Below are positions 16,084 to 21,876 of a stretch of DNA of 21,961 bases, piece by piece. Position 1 is the stretch's first letter; the number at the start of each line of letters is the position of its first letter. Position numbers and translations under genes: made by a program. The notes under the pieces were generated by a model. The model saw nothing but the letters and a program-made list of their open reading frames with translations. It was not told where the DNA came from and searched no databases. This DNA comes from a virus, in IMG/VR virus record IMGVR_UViG_3300031997_000076, positions 1 through 21,961 of that record. One strand, 5' to 3'.

Positions 16084-16644
16084 ATGGGCAAGCTCGTCTG
16101 GAGCCCCGCGGCGGAACAGGGGAGCGGGGTCTATGAGTGGGCGCACCGTGAGACGATGCTCACCACCAAGATCGACGGCTCGATGTACGCCATCATGCCG
16201 ATGAATCATCTGTACGCGATGTCCCGGTATCCCTACGAGATCAGCAGGGCAGGGGATTACCCTGCGGCGGGCAGTCCGAACGCCAAGATCCGCCTCCTCC
16301 CGAACGTAGGGGATTATGTCTGCGTGCAGTTCCAGATGTTCAACGAGGCGGCCTCGAGCGGCTACATCACCTTCTACATCACCAACCTTGCTGGAAGCAC
16401 TCGCGTCATGGTGGGAGCCGAACAGCTCTCGACGGCGACGCGGGCTTCGTACACCAGCAACCCCGGCGGGGCGCGGATACGCACCGGATGGAACATGAGC
16501 GCGGTGGGCGCGCTCGGTGATCTCCGAGGCGAGGACTGCGTGCTGGAGATGTACCTGAAGAACCTGACCTCCACCGTGAACCTAGCCAACATGCGGGTGA
16601 TGGCCGGCACCTCCCAATACTTCACATCGGACTACATGCGATGA
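16084..16644 (+). CDS. Tail-tip protein 2 (paralogue of the next gene)
   Basis: A 186-residue protein whose ATG abuts the upstream TAG. Its layout is KLVWSPAAEQGSGVYEWA at the N-terminus, a beta core RLLPNVGDYVCVQFQMFN, and a C-terminal WNMSAVGALGDLRGEDCVLEMY then NLANMRVMAG. The next gene shows KVWTPGETLENADLQAVV, RIMPLLGDYLWIRYAYSN, WGDLSGYDILYEMHAYW and VIAIYSPE in the same places, so the two are diverged copies of one ancestor. Function is unknown; a receptor-binding or tail-tip decoration role is inferred from its place after the hub gene. The stop overlaps the next ATG (ATGA). Confidence 0.75.
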   Translation: MGKLVWSPAAEQGSGVYEWAHRETMLTTKIDGSMYAIMPMNHLYAMSRYPYEISRAGDYPAAGSPNAKIRLLPNVGDYVCVQFQMFNEAASSGYITFYITNLAGSTRVMVGAEQLSTATRASYTSNPGGARIRTGWNMSAVGALGDLRGEDCVLEMYLKNLTSTVNLANMRVMAGTSQYFTSDYMR

Positions 16645-17177
16645 CGCGCAAGGTCTGGACGCCAGGAGAGACGCTGGAGAACGCGGACCTGCAAGCGGTC
16701 GTGGGCGACTGCTGCATCCACAACATGATCGCGTCCTACCCGTACTCGCTGGCCAACAATCCGATCAACACGGATGCAACCGCGGTTGGTGGTGGATCGC
16801 TGATCTTCCGGGTGCGGATCATGCCGCTGCTCGGGGACTACCTCTGGATTCGATATGCGTACTCCAACCCATCGTTCACGAACACGCAGTTCCGCGTGCT
16901 GCATCGGATCAAGACCATCGACGGCAGGGCAGTCATCAAGGATCTGTCGTTCGCCAAGACGCCCTCGGGTGGGATCGTGACGACATGGGATACCGTCGCC
17001 CTGGACGCAGTACCGACCTGGGGCGACCTGTCGGGGTATGACATTCTGTACGAGATGCACGCCTACTGGAGCGTCGGAACGGCGCGGCAGGTCATTGCGA
17101 TCTACTCGCCGGAACTGGGGCAGAATGACGGGAGCGAAGTCGCCGCTCCGGGAGACATGCTATGGCCTGGACCCTGA
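16641..17177 (+). CDS. Tail-tip protein 3 (paralogue of the previous gene)
   Basis: A 178-residue protein with ATGA overlap to the previous gene. The start RKVWTPGETLENADLQAVVG has the 'W.pGe.l.a.dLq' motif seen at phage fibre N-termini. Its core RIMPLLGDYLWIRYAYSN and final YDILYEMHAYW / RQVIAIYSPELG align by pattern with the preceding protein. The C-terminus (GSEVAAPGDMLWPGP) differs. It overlaps the HTH gene by 16 bases. The tandem copy suggests duplication and divergence, common for host-range proteins. No enzyme motif is visible. Confidence 0.75.
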   Translation: MTRKVWTPGETLENADLQAVVGDCCIHNMIASYPYSLANNPINTDATAVGGGSLIFRVRIMPLLGDYLWIRYAYSNPSFTNTQFRVLHRIKTIDGRAVIKDLSFAKTPSGGIVTTWDTVALDAVPTWGDLSGYDILYEMHAYWSVGTARQVIAIYSPELGQNDGSEVAAPGDMLWPGP

Positions 17178-17515
17178 TGGGAGCGCGAGTCATGAGAAGC
17201 GAGTCGGCCTGCACACCGCGGCTCGTGCAGATCACCGCGCACCTGCGATGCGTTCTGCTCGACGAGTCCGTGACGCTCACGGACAACGAGAAGATGAGGC
17301 TCCGGAGAGCCCTGGCCGTCATCGACGGCGGCGACGCCAGCCCCATCATCCTCGACGCCCTCGGGGATCCCACGCTCCGGCAACTCAAGGTCGCCTACAT
17401 CAATCATTGCATCCTGCGCGAAGGAACCGTCCGCGCCGCCAGCCGGCGACTCGGGATCGACCCTTCGGCGATCTGGCGCACCCTGAAGCGGGAAGAGGGC
17501 CGGAAGACTCCATAG
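17162..17515 (+). CDS. Fis-type helix-turn-helix DNA-binding protein
   Basis: A 117-residue protein. I choose ATG 17162, with GGGAG at 17150-17154 seven bases upstream; ATG 17177 (sharing a base with the upstream TGA) is an alternative giving 112 residues. The C-terminal part, residues about 80-112, reads INHCILREGTVRAASRRLGI then DPSAIWRTLKRE, a clear Fis/HTH_8-type helix-turn-helix (AA..LGI....W..L). The N-terminal part has a possible dimerisation helix with TDNEKMRLRRALAVID. It is the last gene of the late block and may regulate late or early transcription, or act in DNA packaging as a small DNA-binding subunit (inference). Separate TerS is not excluded, but the location after the tail genes makes a regulator more likely. 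Confidence 0.72.
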   Translation: MAWTLMGARVMRSESACTPRLVQITAHLRCVLLDESVTLTDNEKMRLRRALAVIDGGDASPIILDALGDPTLRQLKVAYINHCILREGTVRAASRRLGIDPSAIWRTLKREEGRKTP

Positions 17516-17748
17516 ACCTCCAGGGAGCCCCCAGGTGCCACGATCGCCCCCTCCCCCACCCCATCCATCCAACCCGCCCACGATCGCGCATCCAGCGAGC
17601 CCCCCAGCGAAATCCACCCAGTAAACAAGCATAAGTCCTTTGCTTGCAGATGGTTCCAAGAAAGAAACAAGAGTATCGGAAAAACACTGGATTCTTGCTG
17701 TGTGCAAGCCGATAATACTGTTGTACCGGAAGGAGAGAGGAGACACCC
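17516..17748 (+). other. Intergenic region between the late block and the small-gene operon
   Basis: The first 100 bases are strongly C-rich on this strand (17546-17582 is nearly all C with A and T) and hold a 10-base direct repeat CCACGATCGC at 17538-17547 and 17578-17587, exactly 40 bases apart. From about 17610 the sequence becomes A-rich (AAGAAAGAAACAAGAG near 17659-17674), unlike the surrounding genes. No ORF with coding character is seen. A hairpin with a T-run was not found, so I do not call a terminator here. Confidence 0.6.
17688..17742 (+). promoter_or_regulatory. Putative promoter with operator-like inverted repeat and strong ribosome binding site
   Basis: A weak -35-like TGGATT (17688-17693) lies 17 bases from GATAAT (17711-17716). 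Between them is the inverted repeat CTTGC-TGTGT-GCAAG (17694-17708), in the place where an operator would block RNA polymerase. Downstream are AGGAG copies at 17731 and 17738; the second lies six bases before ATG 17749. Host promoter rules are unknown, so the -35/-10 assignment is tentative; the operator-like repeat and ribosome site are directly visible. Confidence 0.4.
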
Positions 17749-18162
17749 ATGGTACTCAGAATCGAGACCTCGAGGGGGCCGGCGCCGCTGGACGAGATCA
17801 TCGGGTTCGCCCGCACGGAGGCGATCCGCCTGCGGGCCGACACGCTGCCCGATACGGTCGGCGACTGCACCTACTTCATCGAGACCCACACCCAGTTGTT
17901 CTTCCCCACGCAGACCGGGCTCTTTCATGCCGCGGTCGTCGAGAAGCCCTGTCCATCCTGCGACGGTCGAGGGGACCACGCCAAGCGCATCGCGGTCGAT
18001 GACTACATCAACACCGACGAGTGCGGCGAGTGCGACGGGGCTGGCAAGATCCGCGAGTGGTGCGGGGCGCCCGTCATCCTGGACGAAGACACCCATTGCA
18101 CGTTCTGTCACAAGGACGTGGACATCAAGGAACTCTCGAACAGCCCGGAGGTCCAGTCATGA
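17749..18162 (+). CDS. DnaJ-type zinc-binding small protein
   Basis: A 137-residue protein behind a very strong AGGAG. It contains CPSCDGRG (C68/C71) and CGECDGAG (C92/C95), two copies of the CxxCxGxG element of the DnaJ zinc centre, followed by lone C105 and a CTFC pair (C117/C120). No J domain (HPD) or client-binding domain is visible, and it is far shorter than DnaJ. The first 60 residues are a mixed alpha/beta region. Such proteins bind zinc and may act as small chaperones or RNA/protein-binding factors. The stop overlaps the next ATG (ATGA). It leads the operon, suggesting early expression. Confidence 0.75.
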   Translation: MVLRIETSRGPAPLDEIIGFARTEAIRLRADTLPDTVGDCTYFIETHTQLFFPTQTGLFHAAVVEKPCPSCDGRGDHAKRIAVDDYINTDECGECDGAGKIREWCGAPVILDEDTHCTFCHKDVDIKELSNSPEVQS

Positions 18163-18494
18163 CACGGGATGAAGCGATCCGAGAAGCCTGTTCCATCGTG
18201 GCGATGGCCTACCGGAGCATCGGCGACTACTCCCAGCCATCGGACGGATTCTGCTCGGGATGCCCTCCGCAGGAACACCCAGACTGGAACTACCAGAACG
18301 CGGGCCAAGCACTCCAGTATGTTCGCACCGCCGTTGTGCGCGCTCTCGCCGAAGACGGCCACACGGTCGCGCTGGAATGCCGGGAATCCCAACCCGCCTG
18401 CTCAGTCTGTGGGATCTCCGTCACCACGAGAGGCGAACTCTGCCCCTCCTGCTGGCTGGGCGAGGTCGCGTCGGGAAACGAGGATGTGTCATGA
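18159..18494 (+). CDS. Small Cys-rich zinc-ribbon protein
   Basis: A 111-residue protein starting at ATG 18159 (ATGA overlap); a longer in-frame ORF from 18021 would run through the previous gene and is rejected. C81/C84 (CSVC) and C95/C98 (CPSC) form a C-terminal zinc ribbon; C32/C35 (CSGC) is an additional pair. The N-terminal half is helical (TRDEAIREACSIVAMAYRSI). No family is recognised. It is likely a DNA- or protein-binding accessory, inferred only from the zinc ribbon and operon. Confidence 0.72.
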   Translation: MTRDEAIREACSIVAMAYRSIGDYSQPSDGFCSGCPPQEHPDWNYQNAGQALQYVRTAVVRALAEDGHTVALECRESQPACSVCGISVTTRGELCPSCWLGEVASGNEDVS

Positions 18495-18772
18495 GTTGCC
18501 AGTACCGCACCAAAGCCGAGAAGGAACGGGACGGCTGGAAGGCCACCGCCTACGCCTTCCAGGATTCCTACGTCAAGGCAGCAACCGACCTGATCCGCAT
18601 GAGAGACCGGCTTAGAACCGCGGACGACTGCGCCAACGCTTACGCACGCATCGTGGCAGCCATGGACTCGGACGATCTCCGCAAGGCCGGGGTGGATCTC
18701 CTGGAGGATTGCGCGAAGGTCGTGTTGCGTTACGCAGAACTTCGCATGGAGGAGATGCGTTGTGGACGATAA
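18491..18772 (+). CDS. Small helical hypothetical protein
   Basis: A 93-residue protein starting at ATG 18491 with ATGA overlap; the longer ORF from 18260 is a shadow of the previous gene. It is charged and almost fully helical (KERDGWKATAYAFQDSYVKA, then RKAGVDLLEDCAKVVLRYAE), with three or four Cys but no clear zinc pattern. Its 3' end contains GGAGGAG (18748-18754), which serves as the ribosome site of the next gene. Function is unknown. Confidence 0.68.
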   Translation: MSCQYRTKAEKERDGWKATAYAFQDSYVKAATDLIRMRDRLRTADDCANAYARIVAAMDSDDLRKAGVDLLEDCAKVVLRYAELRMEEMRCGR

Positions 18773-18977
18773 GCGATCGCTGGTAGTCCGGATCATGGTG
18801 GCGCGCAGGAAGCGCGAGAAGATGTCGCAAAAGACCTTCGCCGAGATCCTGGGCCGATCCGAGGTCTGGATGCGGAAGATGGAGGCCGGGGGCTGCGACC
18901 CCAACTACGAGACCCTGAGCCGGTTCGTCCGCAGGTTCAACGTGGACCCGCGGGATATGTTCGAGTGGCCTGTCTGA
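18762..18977 (+). CDS. XRE-type helix-turn-helix regulator
   Basis: A 71-residue protein starting with GTG 18762, seven bases after GGAGGAG, and overlapping the previous gene by 11 bases. Residues about 21-59 read MSQKTFAEILGRSEVWMRKM then EAGGCDPNYETLSRFVRRFN, a classic XRE/Cro-type HTH ('sQ..fAe.lG.s...v.kmE.G....', 'tL.rf...f.v'), followed by DPRDMF. It is a minimal single-domain regulator, unlike CI, which has a protease domain. It might repress the operon or the region upstream, where the operator-like inverted repeat lies at 17694-17708 (inference). The alternative ATG at 18795 would remove 11 residues. Confidence 0.85.
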   Translation: MDDKRSLVVRIMVARRKREKMSQKTFAEILGRSEVWMRKMEAGGCDPNYETLSRFVRRFNVDPRDMFEWPV

Positions 18978-18996
18978 TTCCAGGAGAGGAGTGACC

Positions 18997-19722
18997 ATGG
19001 CAGAGGACGCGGTAGAAGTCACGGTGACGGCTGGACCGCCAGGACTGGCGCAGAAGCTCATCGCGGTCGGGGGAGAGATCGGGTACATCCAGAAGGATGC
19101 GACGAACCCGCACCACAAGTACCACTACGCATCGGAGAAGGCCATCAAGGAGGCCGTGTACCCCAAGCTCCGCGAGCATGGAGTCCTGTTCCACCTGGAG
19201 ATCACTGGGGAGCCGTGCATCATGGACAAGGCTCTCATCGTGCCGATGCGCTGGACGTTCACGGACGCCGCGAGCGGCGAGATCATCACGGGGCTCTGGG
19301 CGGGTTCGGGGAGGGCCGGGGACGACAAGGGGCTCTACATCGCCGTGACGGGCGCGATCAAGTACGCGCTCACGACCATCATGGGCATCGTGACCGGGGA
19401 CGACCCCGAGATGGATATGCCGGTCCCCGAGACGAAGGCGAAGCCTCCGGTCAAGAAGCCGGCGACGCGGGATGAAGTGCTGGGCGTGAAGGAACCGCAG
19501 CCCGCAGAAGAGGAGCCCGTCAAGGATTCCGAGGGGATGCTGGCCTGCGGCGTCTGCGAGGAGACGTTCCCCGAGACCGCGGTGAAAGCGAAGTTCCCCG
19601 CGAAGTTCCCCGACCGTGGAGGCCGATGGGACACCGGAGAGCTGCTGTTCTACTGCCCGAAGTGCGAGAAGACGGTTGACAGTTTCGAGCGCGCCCGTGA
19701 GCGGGCGGCGGAAGGGTTCTAG
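18997..19722 (+). CDS. erf: ERF-family single-strand annealing protein with C-terminal zinc ribbon
   Basis: A 241-residue protein. I choose ATG 18997, five bases after GGAG; a GTG at 18991 is also in frame. The ERF core covers residues about 16-140: LAQKLIAVGGEIGYIQKDAT, YASEKAIKEAVYPKLREHGV, then WAGSGRAGDDKGLYIAVTGA and a highly typical IKYALTTIMGIVTGDDPE, as in P22 Erf and relatives that coat single-stranded ends and anneal them. A Pro/Lys linker at 140-175 leads to a zinc ribbon: C184/C187 and C220/C223. It ends with TAG 19720-19722. An in-frame open stretch of 67 codons follows the stop. The absence of a visible exonuclease or SSB partner in the window may mean the partner lies beyond the right edge. 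Confidence 0.9.
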   Translation: MAEDAVEVTVTAGPPGLAQKLIAVGGEIGYIQKDATNPHHKYHYASEKAIKEAVYPKLREHGVLFHLEITGEPCIMDKALIVPMRWTFTDAASGEIITGLWAGSGRAGDDKGLYIAVTGAIKYALTTIMGIVTGDDPEMDMPVPETKAKPPVKKPATRDEVLGVKEPQPAEEEPVKDSEGMLACGVCEETFPETAVKAKFPAKFPDRGGRWDTGELLFYCPKCEKTVDSFERARERAAEGF

Positions 19723-19926
19723 GATGTTGAGCCGGGGCGGGCGGCGATTGGGGAATCCCGGTCGAAGCGCACCCCCGTCCCGGCTCTTGGGAATGCGGCG
19801 GCGGCGATTGAATGTGGCGGGTGGTCGGGGCCGCATGACGAAGTTGGCGCGATCATTGGACGTTTCGCCGACGCTATGCTCGCCGAGGACCGCCAGCATG
19901 AGGAGAAGTCCGATGCCCCAGCGTAG
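19723..19926 (+). other. 67-codon open extension in frame with ERF after its amber stop
   Basis: The frame continues after TAG 19720-19722 as DVEPGRAAIGESRSKRTPVP ... HDEVGAIIGRFADAMLAEDR ... to TAG 19924-19926. It has protein-like composition, but there is no ATG, GTG or TTG until ATG 19876. It overlaps the next gene start by 14 bases. Either the amber stop is read through, the gene once was longer, or the frame is coincidental. The rival frame from ATG 19724 is Arg/Ser-rich and joins the next gene. Confidence 0.35.
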
Positions 19927-20101
19927 CCCGTGGGAATACTGGGTGGTGCGGTCAGACATGGTGCCGATTCTGACAGTATTTCGCAGAACGAAAACGCTAC
20001 TTGCTGCGGAACGCGAACAACGATACGCAAAACGCAATTGGCCGGACATGATTCTTGCAATCTACAAAGTCCGCCGCGTGGACAAGGAGGGGAAGAAGTG
20101 A
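19913..20101 (+). CDS. Small basic hypothetical protein
   Basis: A 62-residue protein starting at ATG 19913, seven bases after AGGAG (19901-19905). The upstream in-frame part (back to ATG 19724) is Arg/Ser-rich with no ribosome site, so I reject the longer start, although it cannot be excluded. The residues PWEYWVVRSDMVPILTVFRR then KTLLAAEREQRYAKRNWPDM and KVRRVDKEGKK are basic with Trp/Tyr, perhaps nucleic-acid binding. The codons here use many third-position A and T, unlike the genes before. GTGA overlap with the next gene. Confidence 0.7.
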   Translation: MPQRSPWEYWVVRSDMVPILTVFRRTKTLLAAEREQRYAKRNWPDMILAIYKVRRVDKEGKK

Positions 20102-20352
20102 AGCAGGTCTGGATTCGTTTCTGCGACGAAGGCAAGTCCGACAGCGGCAAAACGTCCCGCTTCTCAGTCAGAGCCAAAGATGGCGGGGCGCTACTCGGGG
20201 AGGTTCGCTGGTTTGGGCGCTGGAGGAAGTACGCATTCTTCCCTGAGGAACTGGCTGTGTTCGAGCAGGATTGCCTTCGGACCATTGCCGATTTCTGCGA
20301 GGCGCAAAGCAAAGAGCACCGAGGGCAACCCCACGTTGAGGTCGGGGCATGA
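20098..20352 (+). CDS. Small hypothetical protein
   Basis: An 84-residue protein starting with GTG 20098 overlapping the upstream TGA (GTGA), with AAGGAGG about eight bases upstream. A longer ORF from 19930 is rejected as a shadow of the previous gene. The sequence has a beta-like N-terminal part (VWIRFCDEGKSDSGK, RFSVRAKDGGALLGEVRWFG) and a C-terminal helix. Two Cys lie near residues 9 and 60. No motif is recognised. It is followed by a micro-ORF that overlaps its stop. Confidence 0.68.
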   Translation: MKQVWIRFCDEGKSDSGKTSRFSVRAKDGGALLGEVRWFGRWRKYAFFPEELAVFEQDCLRTIADFCEAQSKEHRGQPHVEVGA

Positions 20353-20384
20353 CCCGCCTCGCGCGGTGGTGGAGGGCGAGATGA
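20349..20384 (+). CDS. 11-codon micro-ORF bridging two genes
   Basis: ATG 20349 overlaps the upstream stop as ATGA, and its own TGA (20382-20384) overlaps the ATG of the next gene (20381) also as ATGA. It encodes MTRLARWWRAR. It exactly fills the 28-base gap between genes and may carry terminating ribosomes to the next start. It may instead be chance; its peptide need have no function. Confidence 0.35.
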   Translation: MTRLARWWRAR

Positions 20385-20638
20385 GCAAACCCATTGAGAT
20401 CATTCAAGCCATGCGGATTCCTCCGGTAACAGTCGAGGAAGCCCGCGCCATCCTCCGCGCCCACGCGGCGCAGGTAAAGCGGGAGCGCATACCGACGCCA
20501 GGTCAGTGTCCCTATTGCGGGTTCGATGCCATCTTCTTCGACAGGGAGCCGTCACCGAGATGGTCGCTCAAGGACGAGGACGGGACCTACATCGACTACT
20601 GCCCGAAATGCGGCCTGCCGCTGGAGGTGGAACCATGA
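20381..20638 (+). CDS. Small zinc-ribbon protein
   Basis: An 85-residue protein starting at ATG 20381, after GGAGGG. The longer ORF from 20180 is a shadow. C43/C46 (CPYC) and C74/C77 (CPKC) form a zinc ribbon of rubredoxin-knuckle type with a 27-residue spacing. The N-terminal 35 residues form a helix (VTVEEARAILRAHAAQVKRE). Function unknown; possibly a restriction-alleviation (Lar)-like protein, which has a similar length and two CPxC knuckles (Lar: 'CPFCG'... 'C..CG'), but this is only a resemblance. ATGA overlap with the next gene. Confidence 0.72.
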   Translation: MSKPIEIIQAMRIPPVTVEEARAILRAHAAQVKRERIPTPGQCPYCGFDAIFFDREPSPRWSLKDEDGTYIDYCPKCGLPLEVEP

Positions 20639-20877
20639 TCTTTCTGCCGCGAGGCTGCCGTAACCCCGATTGGACTCGAACACCGCTCCCGTCCTGGATT
20701 CCGGTGTCTTTGCCGGACGGACGCAAGACCGCCGACGTTGTGTGCCCCAATGGACATCAAGGCTTGATCGAGGATCACGAGATTGCTGCGAGCGGACAAG
20801 TCTCGCCGTCGGTGGTCTGCACCCAGGACGGATGCACCTGGCACGTATGGATAAAGCTGGAAGGATGGGAACCATGA
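20635..20877 (+). CDS. Small Cys/His protein
   Basis: An 80-residue protein starting at ATG 20635 (ATGA overlap, GGAGG upstream). C37-P-N-G-H41 and C62/C67 could form a CH-CC zinc site. It has Trp-rich ends (PDWTRTPLPSWIP; CTWHVWIKLEGWEP). No family is recognised. It is again translationally coupled in both directions. Confidence 0.68.
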   Translation: MIFLPRGCRNPDWTRTPLPSWIPVSLPDGRKTADVVCPNGHQGLIEDHEIAASGQVSPSVVCTQDGCTWHVWIKLEGWEP

Positions 20878-21140
20878 TCCCCGAGCCGACAGCAGAGCAG
20901 TTGGAGTGGTTTGAGCGGGACAGTGAAAGTTGGGCGAACTACTTAGATGGACTCCCGCCAACCCATATGATTATTTCGGCAACAGTCCGTGTCGCCGCCC
21001 ACTACAGGCGGTTATGGGAGGCGGCACTAGCAATATGCCGGGCTGAGGCCGAACGTCACCAAGCGAACGACGATCCGCAGCGCATGGACGCCGCACAATG
21101 GATCGAACGCAAGATCGTGGCCTTGAAGGAGGAAGCATGA
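20874..21140 (+). CDS. Small helical hypothetical protein
   Basis: An 88-residue protein starting at ATG 20874 with ATGA overlap; the longer ORF from 20670 is rejected. It is helical and acidic/aromatic (TAEQLEWFERDSESWANYLD; RVAAHYRRLWEAALAICRAE). No motif is recognised. It ends with GAGGAAGC before the next ATG. Confidence 0.65.
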   Translation: MIPEPTAEQLEWFERDSESWANYLDGLPPTHMIISATVRVAAHYRRLWEAALAICRAEAERHQANDDPQRMDAAQWIERKIVALKEEA

Positions 21141-21415
21141 CCAACATGGTGCCGAGCGCGGAGGAACGGATGCGGGGATTGTGCGTAGATTGGTCAGCCG
21201 ACATCGCAGACCAAGCAACAATAGTGCGTGGCGACGTGACGGCAGCGTTAGCTCGCGCCTTCGCCGACGGCCTCGCCAGCAAGGATGCGGCGGTGCAGGA
21301 GGAGCGTGAGACGTGGCTGCTTGCGCTGGTGGATTCAGGACTTCCCATCGATGCAGCGCGATCCGTTGCCGAACTGGCTAAAGCAGCCCGCGCACGTGGG
21401 GAGGATGGGAGATGA
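21137..21415 (+). CDS. Small helical hypothetical protein
   Basis: A 92-residue protein starting at ATG 21137 overlapping the upstream stop (ATGA), with AGGAGG just before. It is Ala-rich and helical (DVTAALARAFADGLASKDAA; PIDAARSVAELAKAARARGE). No motif is recognised. ATGA overlap with the next gene. Confidence 0.65.
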   Translation: MTNMVPSAEERMRGLCVDWSADIADQATIVRGDVTAALARAFADGLASKDAAVQEERETWLLALVDSGLPIDAARSVAELAKAARARGEDGR

Positions 21416-21603
21416 CAACAGACCGCGATCCACTTCCGACCGTCTCCGCATTGGAGCCAGAGCACATCCGCCATTGTGGTGTCTGCGGTCTGCCGACCAT
21501 CGTTACACATTGCGAAACGTACTGCGAGACCTGCAAGCGTTTGCTCTGTGCGTCCTGTCGGGATGATGGGCATGGAAGAACTTGCAGGGAGGAGGGAAGA
21601 TGA
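21412..21603 (+). CDS. Compact Cys-rich zinc finger protein (B-box/RING-like spacing)
   Basis: A 63-residue protein starting at ATG 21412 (ATGA). It has C22/C25, C34, C38/C41, C46/C49, H54 and C58 in one stretch from CGVC to CRE. Pairs arranged C-C ... C-C / C-C ... H-C suggest two zinc sites in a cross-braced layout like a B-box or short treble clef. It is nearly all zinc finger. Function is unknown; a protein- or nucleic-acid-binding role is inferred. ATGA overlap with the next gene. Confidence 0.7.
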   Translation: MTTDRDPLPTVSALEPEHIRHCGVCGLPTIVTHCETYCETCKRLLCASCRDDGHGRTCREEGR

Positions 21604-21857
21604 CGGATGACGAACGCTTCATTGAGTGGTGGTGTTCACCAAACGCGAGTTCCGCTAGATTAACTCCGCAGGATGAACCCGGGGCGTGTGCTGGATTCGC
21701 GGCTGGCCTCGCCGCAGGCCGCGCAGAGGTCCAGAAGCGCATCGACGAGAGCCCGGTGGTGACGTGCCACACGGATGACCTGGGGAGCCATGTCGTGTTT
21801 GTCGGAGACGCGCCTGGACCGTGGCACCTCGTCCCCGTCGAACCGAAGGATGATTGA
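21600..21857 (+). CDS. Small hypothetical protein
   Basis: An 85-residue protein starting at ATG 21600 (ATGA; GGAGGG upstream). FIEWWCSPNASS at the N-terminus, an Ala/Gly-rich helix (GACAGFAAGLAAGRAEVQKR) and a beta C-terminus (GSHVVFVGDAPGPWHLVPVE). It resembles in general character small phage proteins with an 'A.aaw.aGr' segment, but I do not recognise a family. Confidence 0.65.
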   Translation: MTDDERFIEWWCSPNASSARLTPQDEPGACAGFAAGLAAGRAEVQKRIDESPVVTCHTDDLGSHVVFVGDAPGPWHLVPVEPKDD

Positions 21858-21876
21858 GTCCGTGCGGGCGGCGTGA
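21850..21876 (+). CDS. 8-codon micro-ORF bridging to the next gene
   Basis: ATG 21850 lies inside the end of the preceding gene, behind GAAGG, and the frame MIESVRAA ends at TGA 21874-21876, which overlaps GTG 21873 (GTGA). It is the second such bridge in this operon. It may relay ribosomes to a start that has no visible ribosome binding site, or be chance. Confidence 0.3.
   Translation: MIESVRAA

Noticed and set aside
17516-17560. Possible intrinsic terminator after the HTH gene
   Set aside because: Only a 4-bp stem (CTCC-AG-GGAG) is present and there is no T-run; a Rho-type end is a better guess.
19724-19912. N-terminal extension of the 62-residue protein back to ATG 19724
   Set aside because: The stretch is Arg/Ser/Gly-rich and lacks a ribosome site, while ATG 19913 has AGGAG seven bases upstream. 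It cannot be fully excluded.
18937-20049. Antisense ORF of 370 codons opposite ERF
   Set aside because: The ERF motif on the + strand is clear; the antisense product is Arg/Leu/Asp-rich as expected of a shadow.
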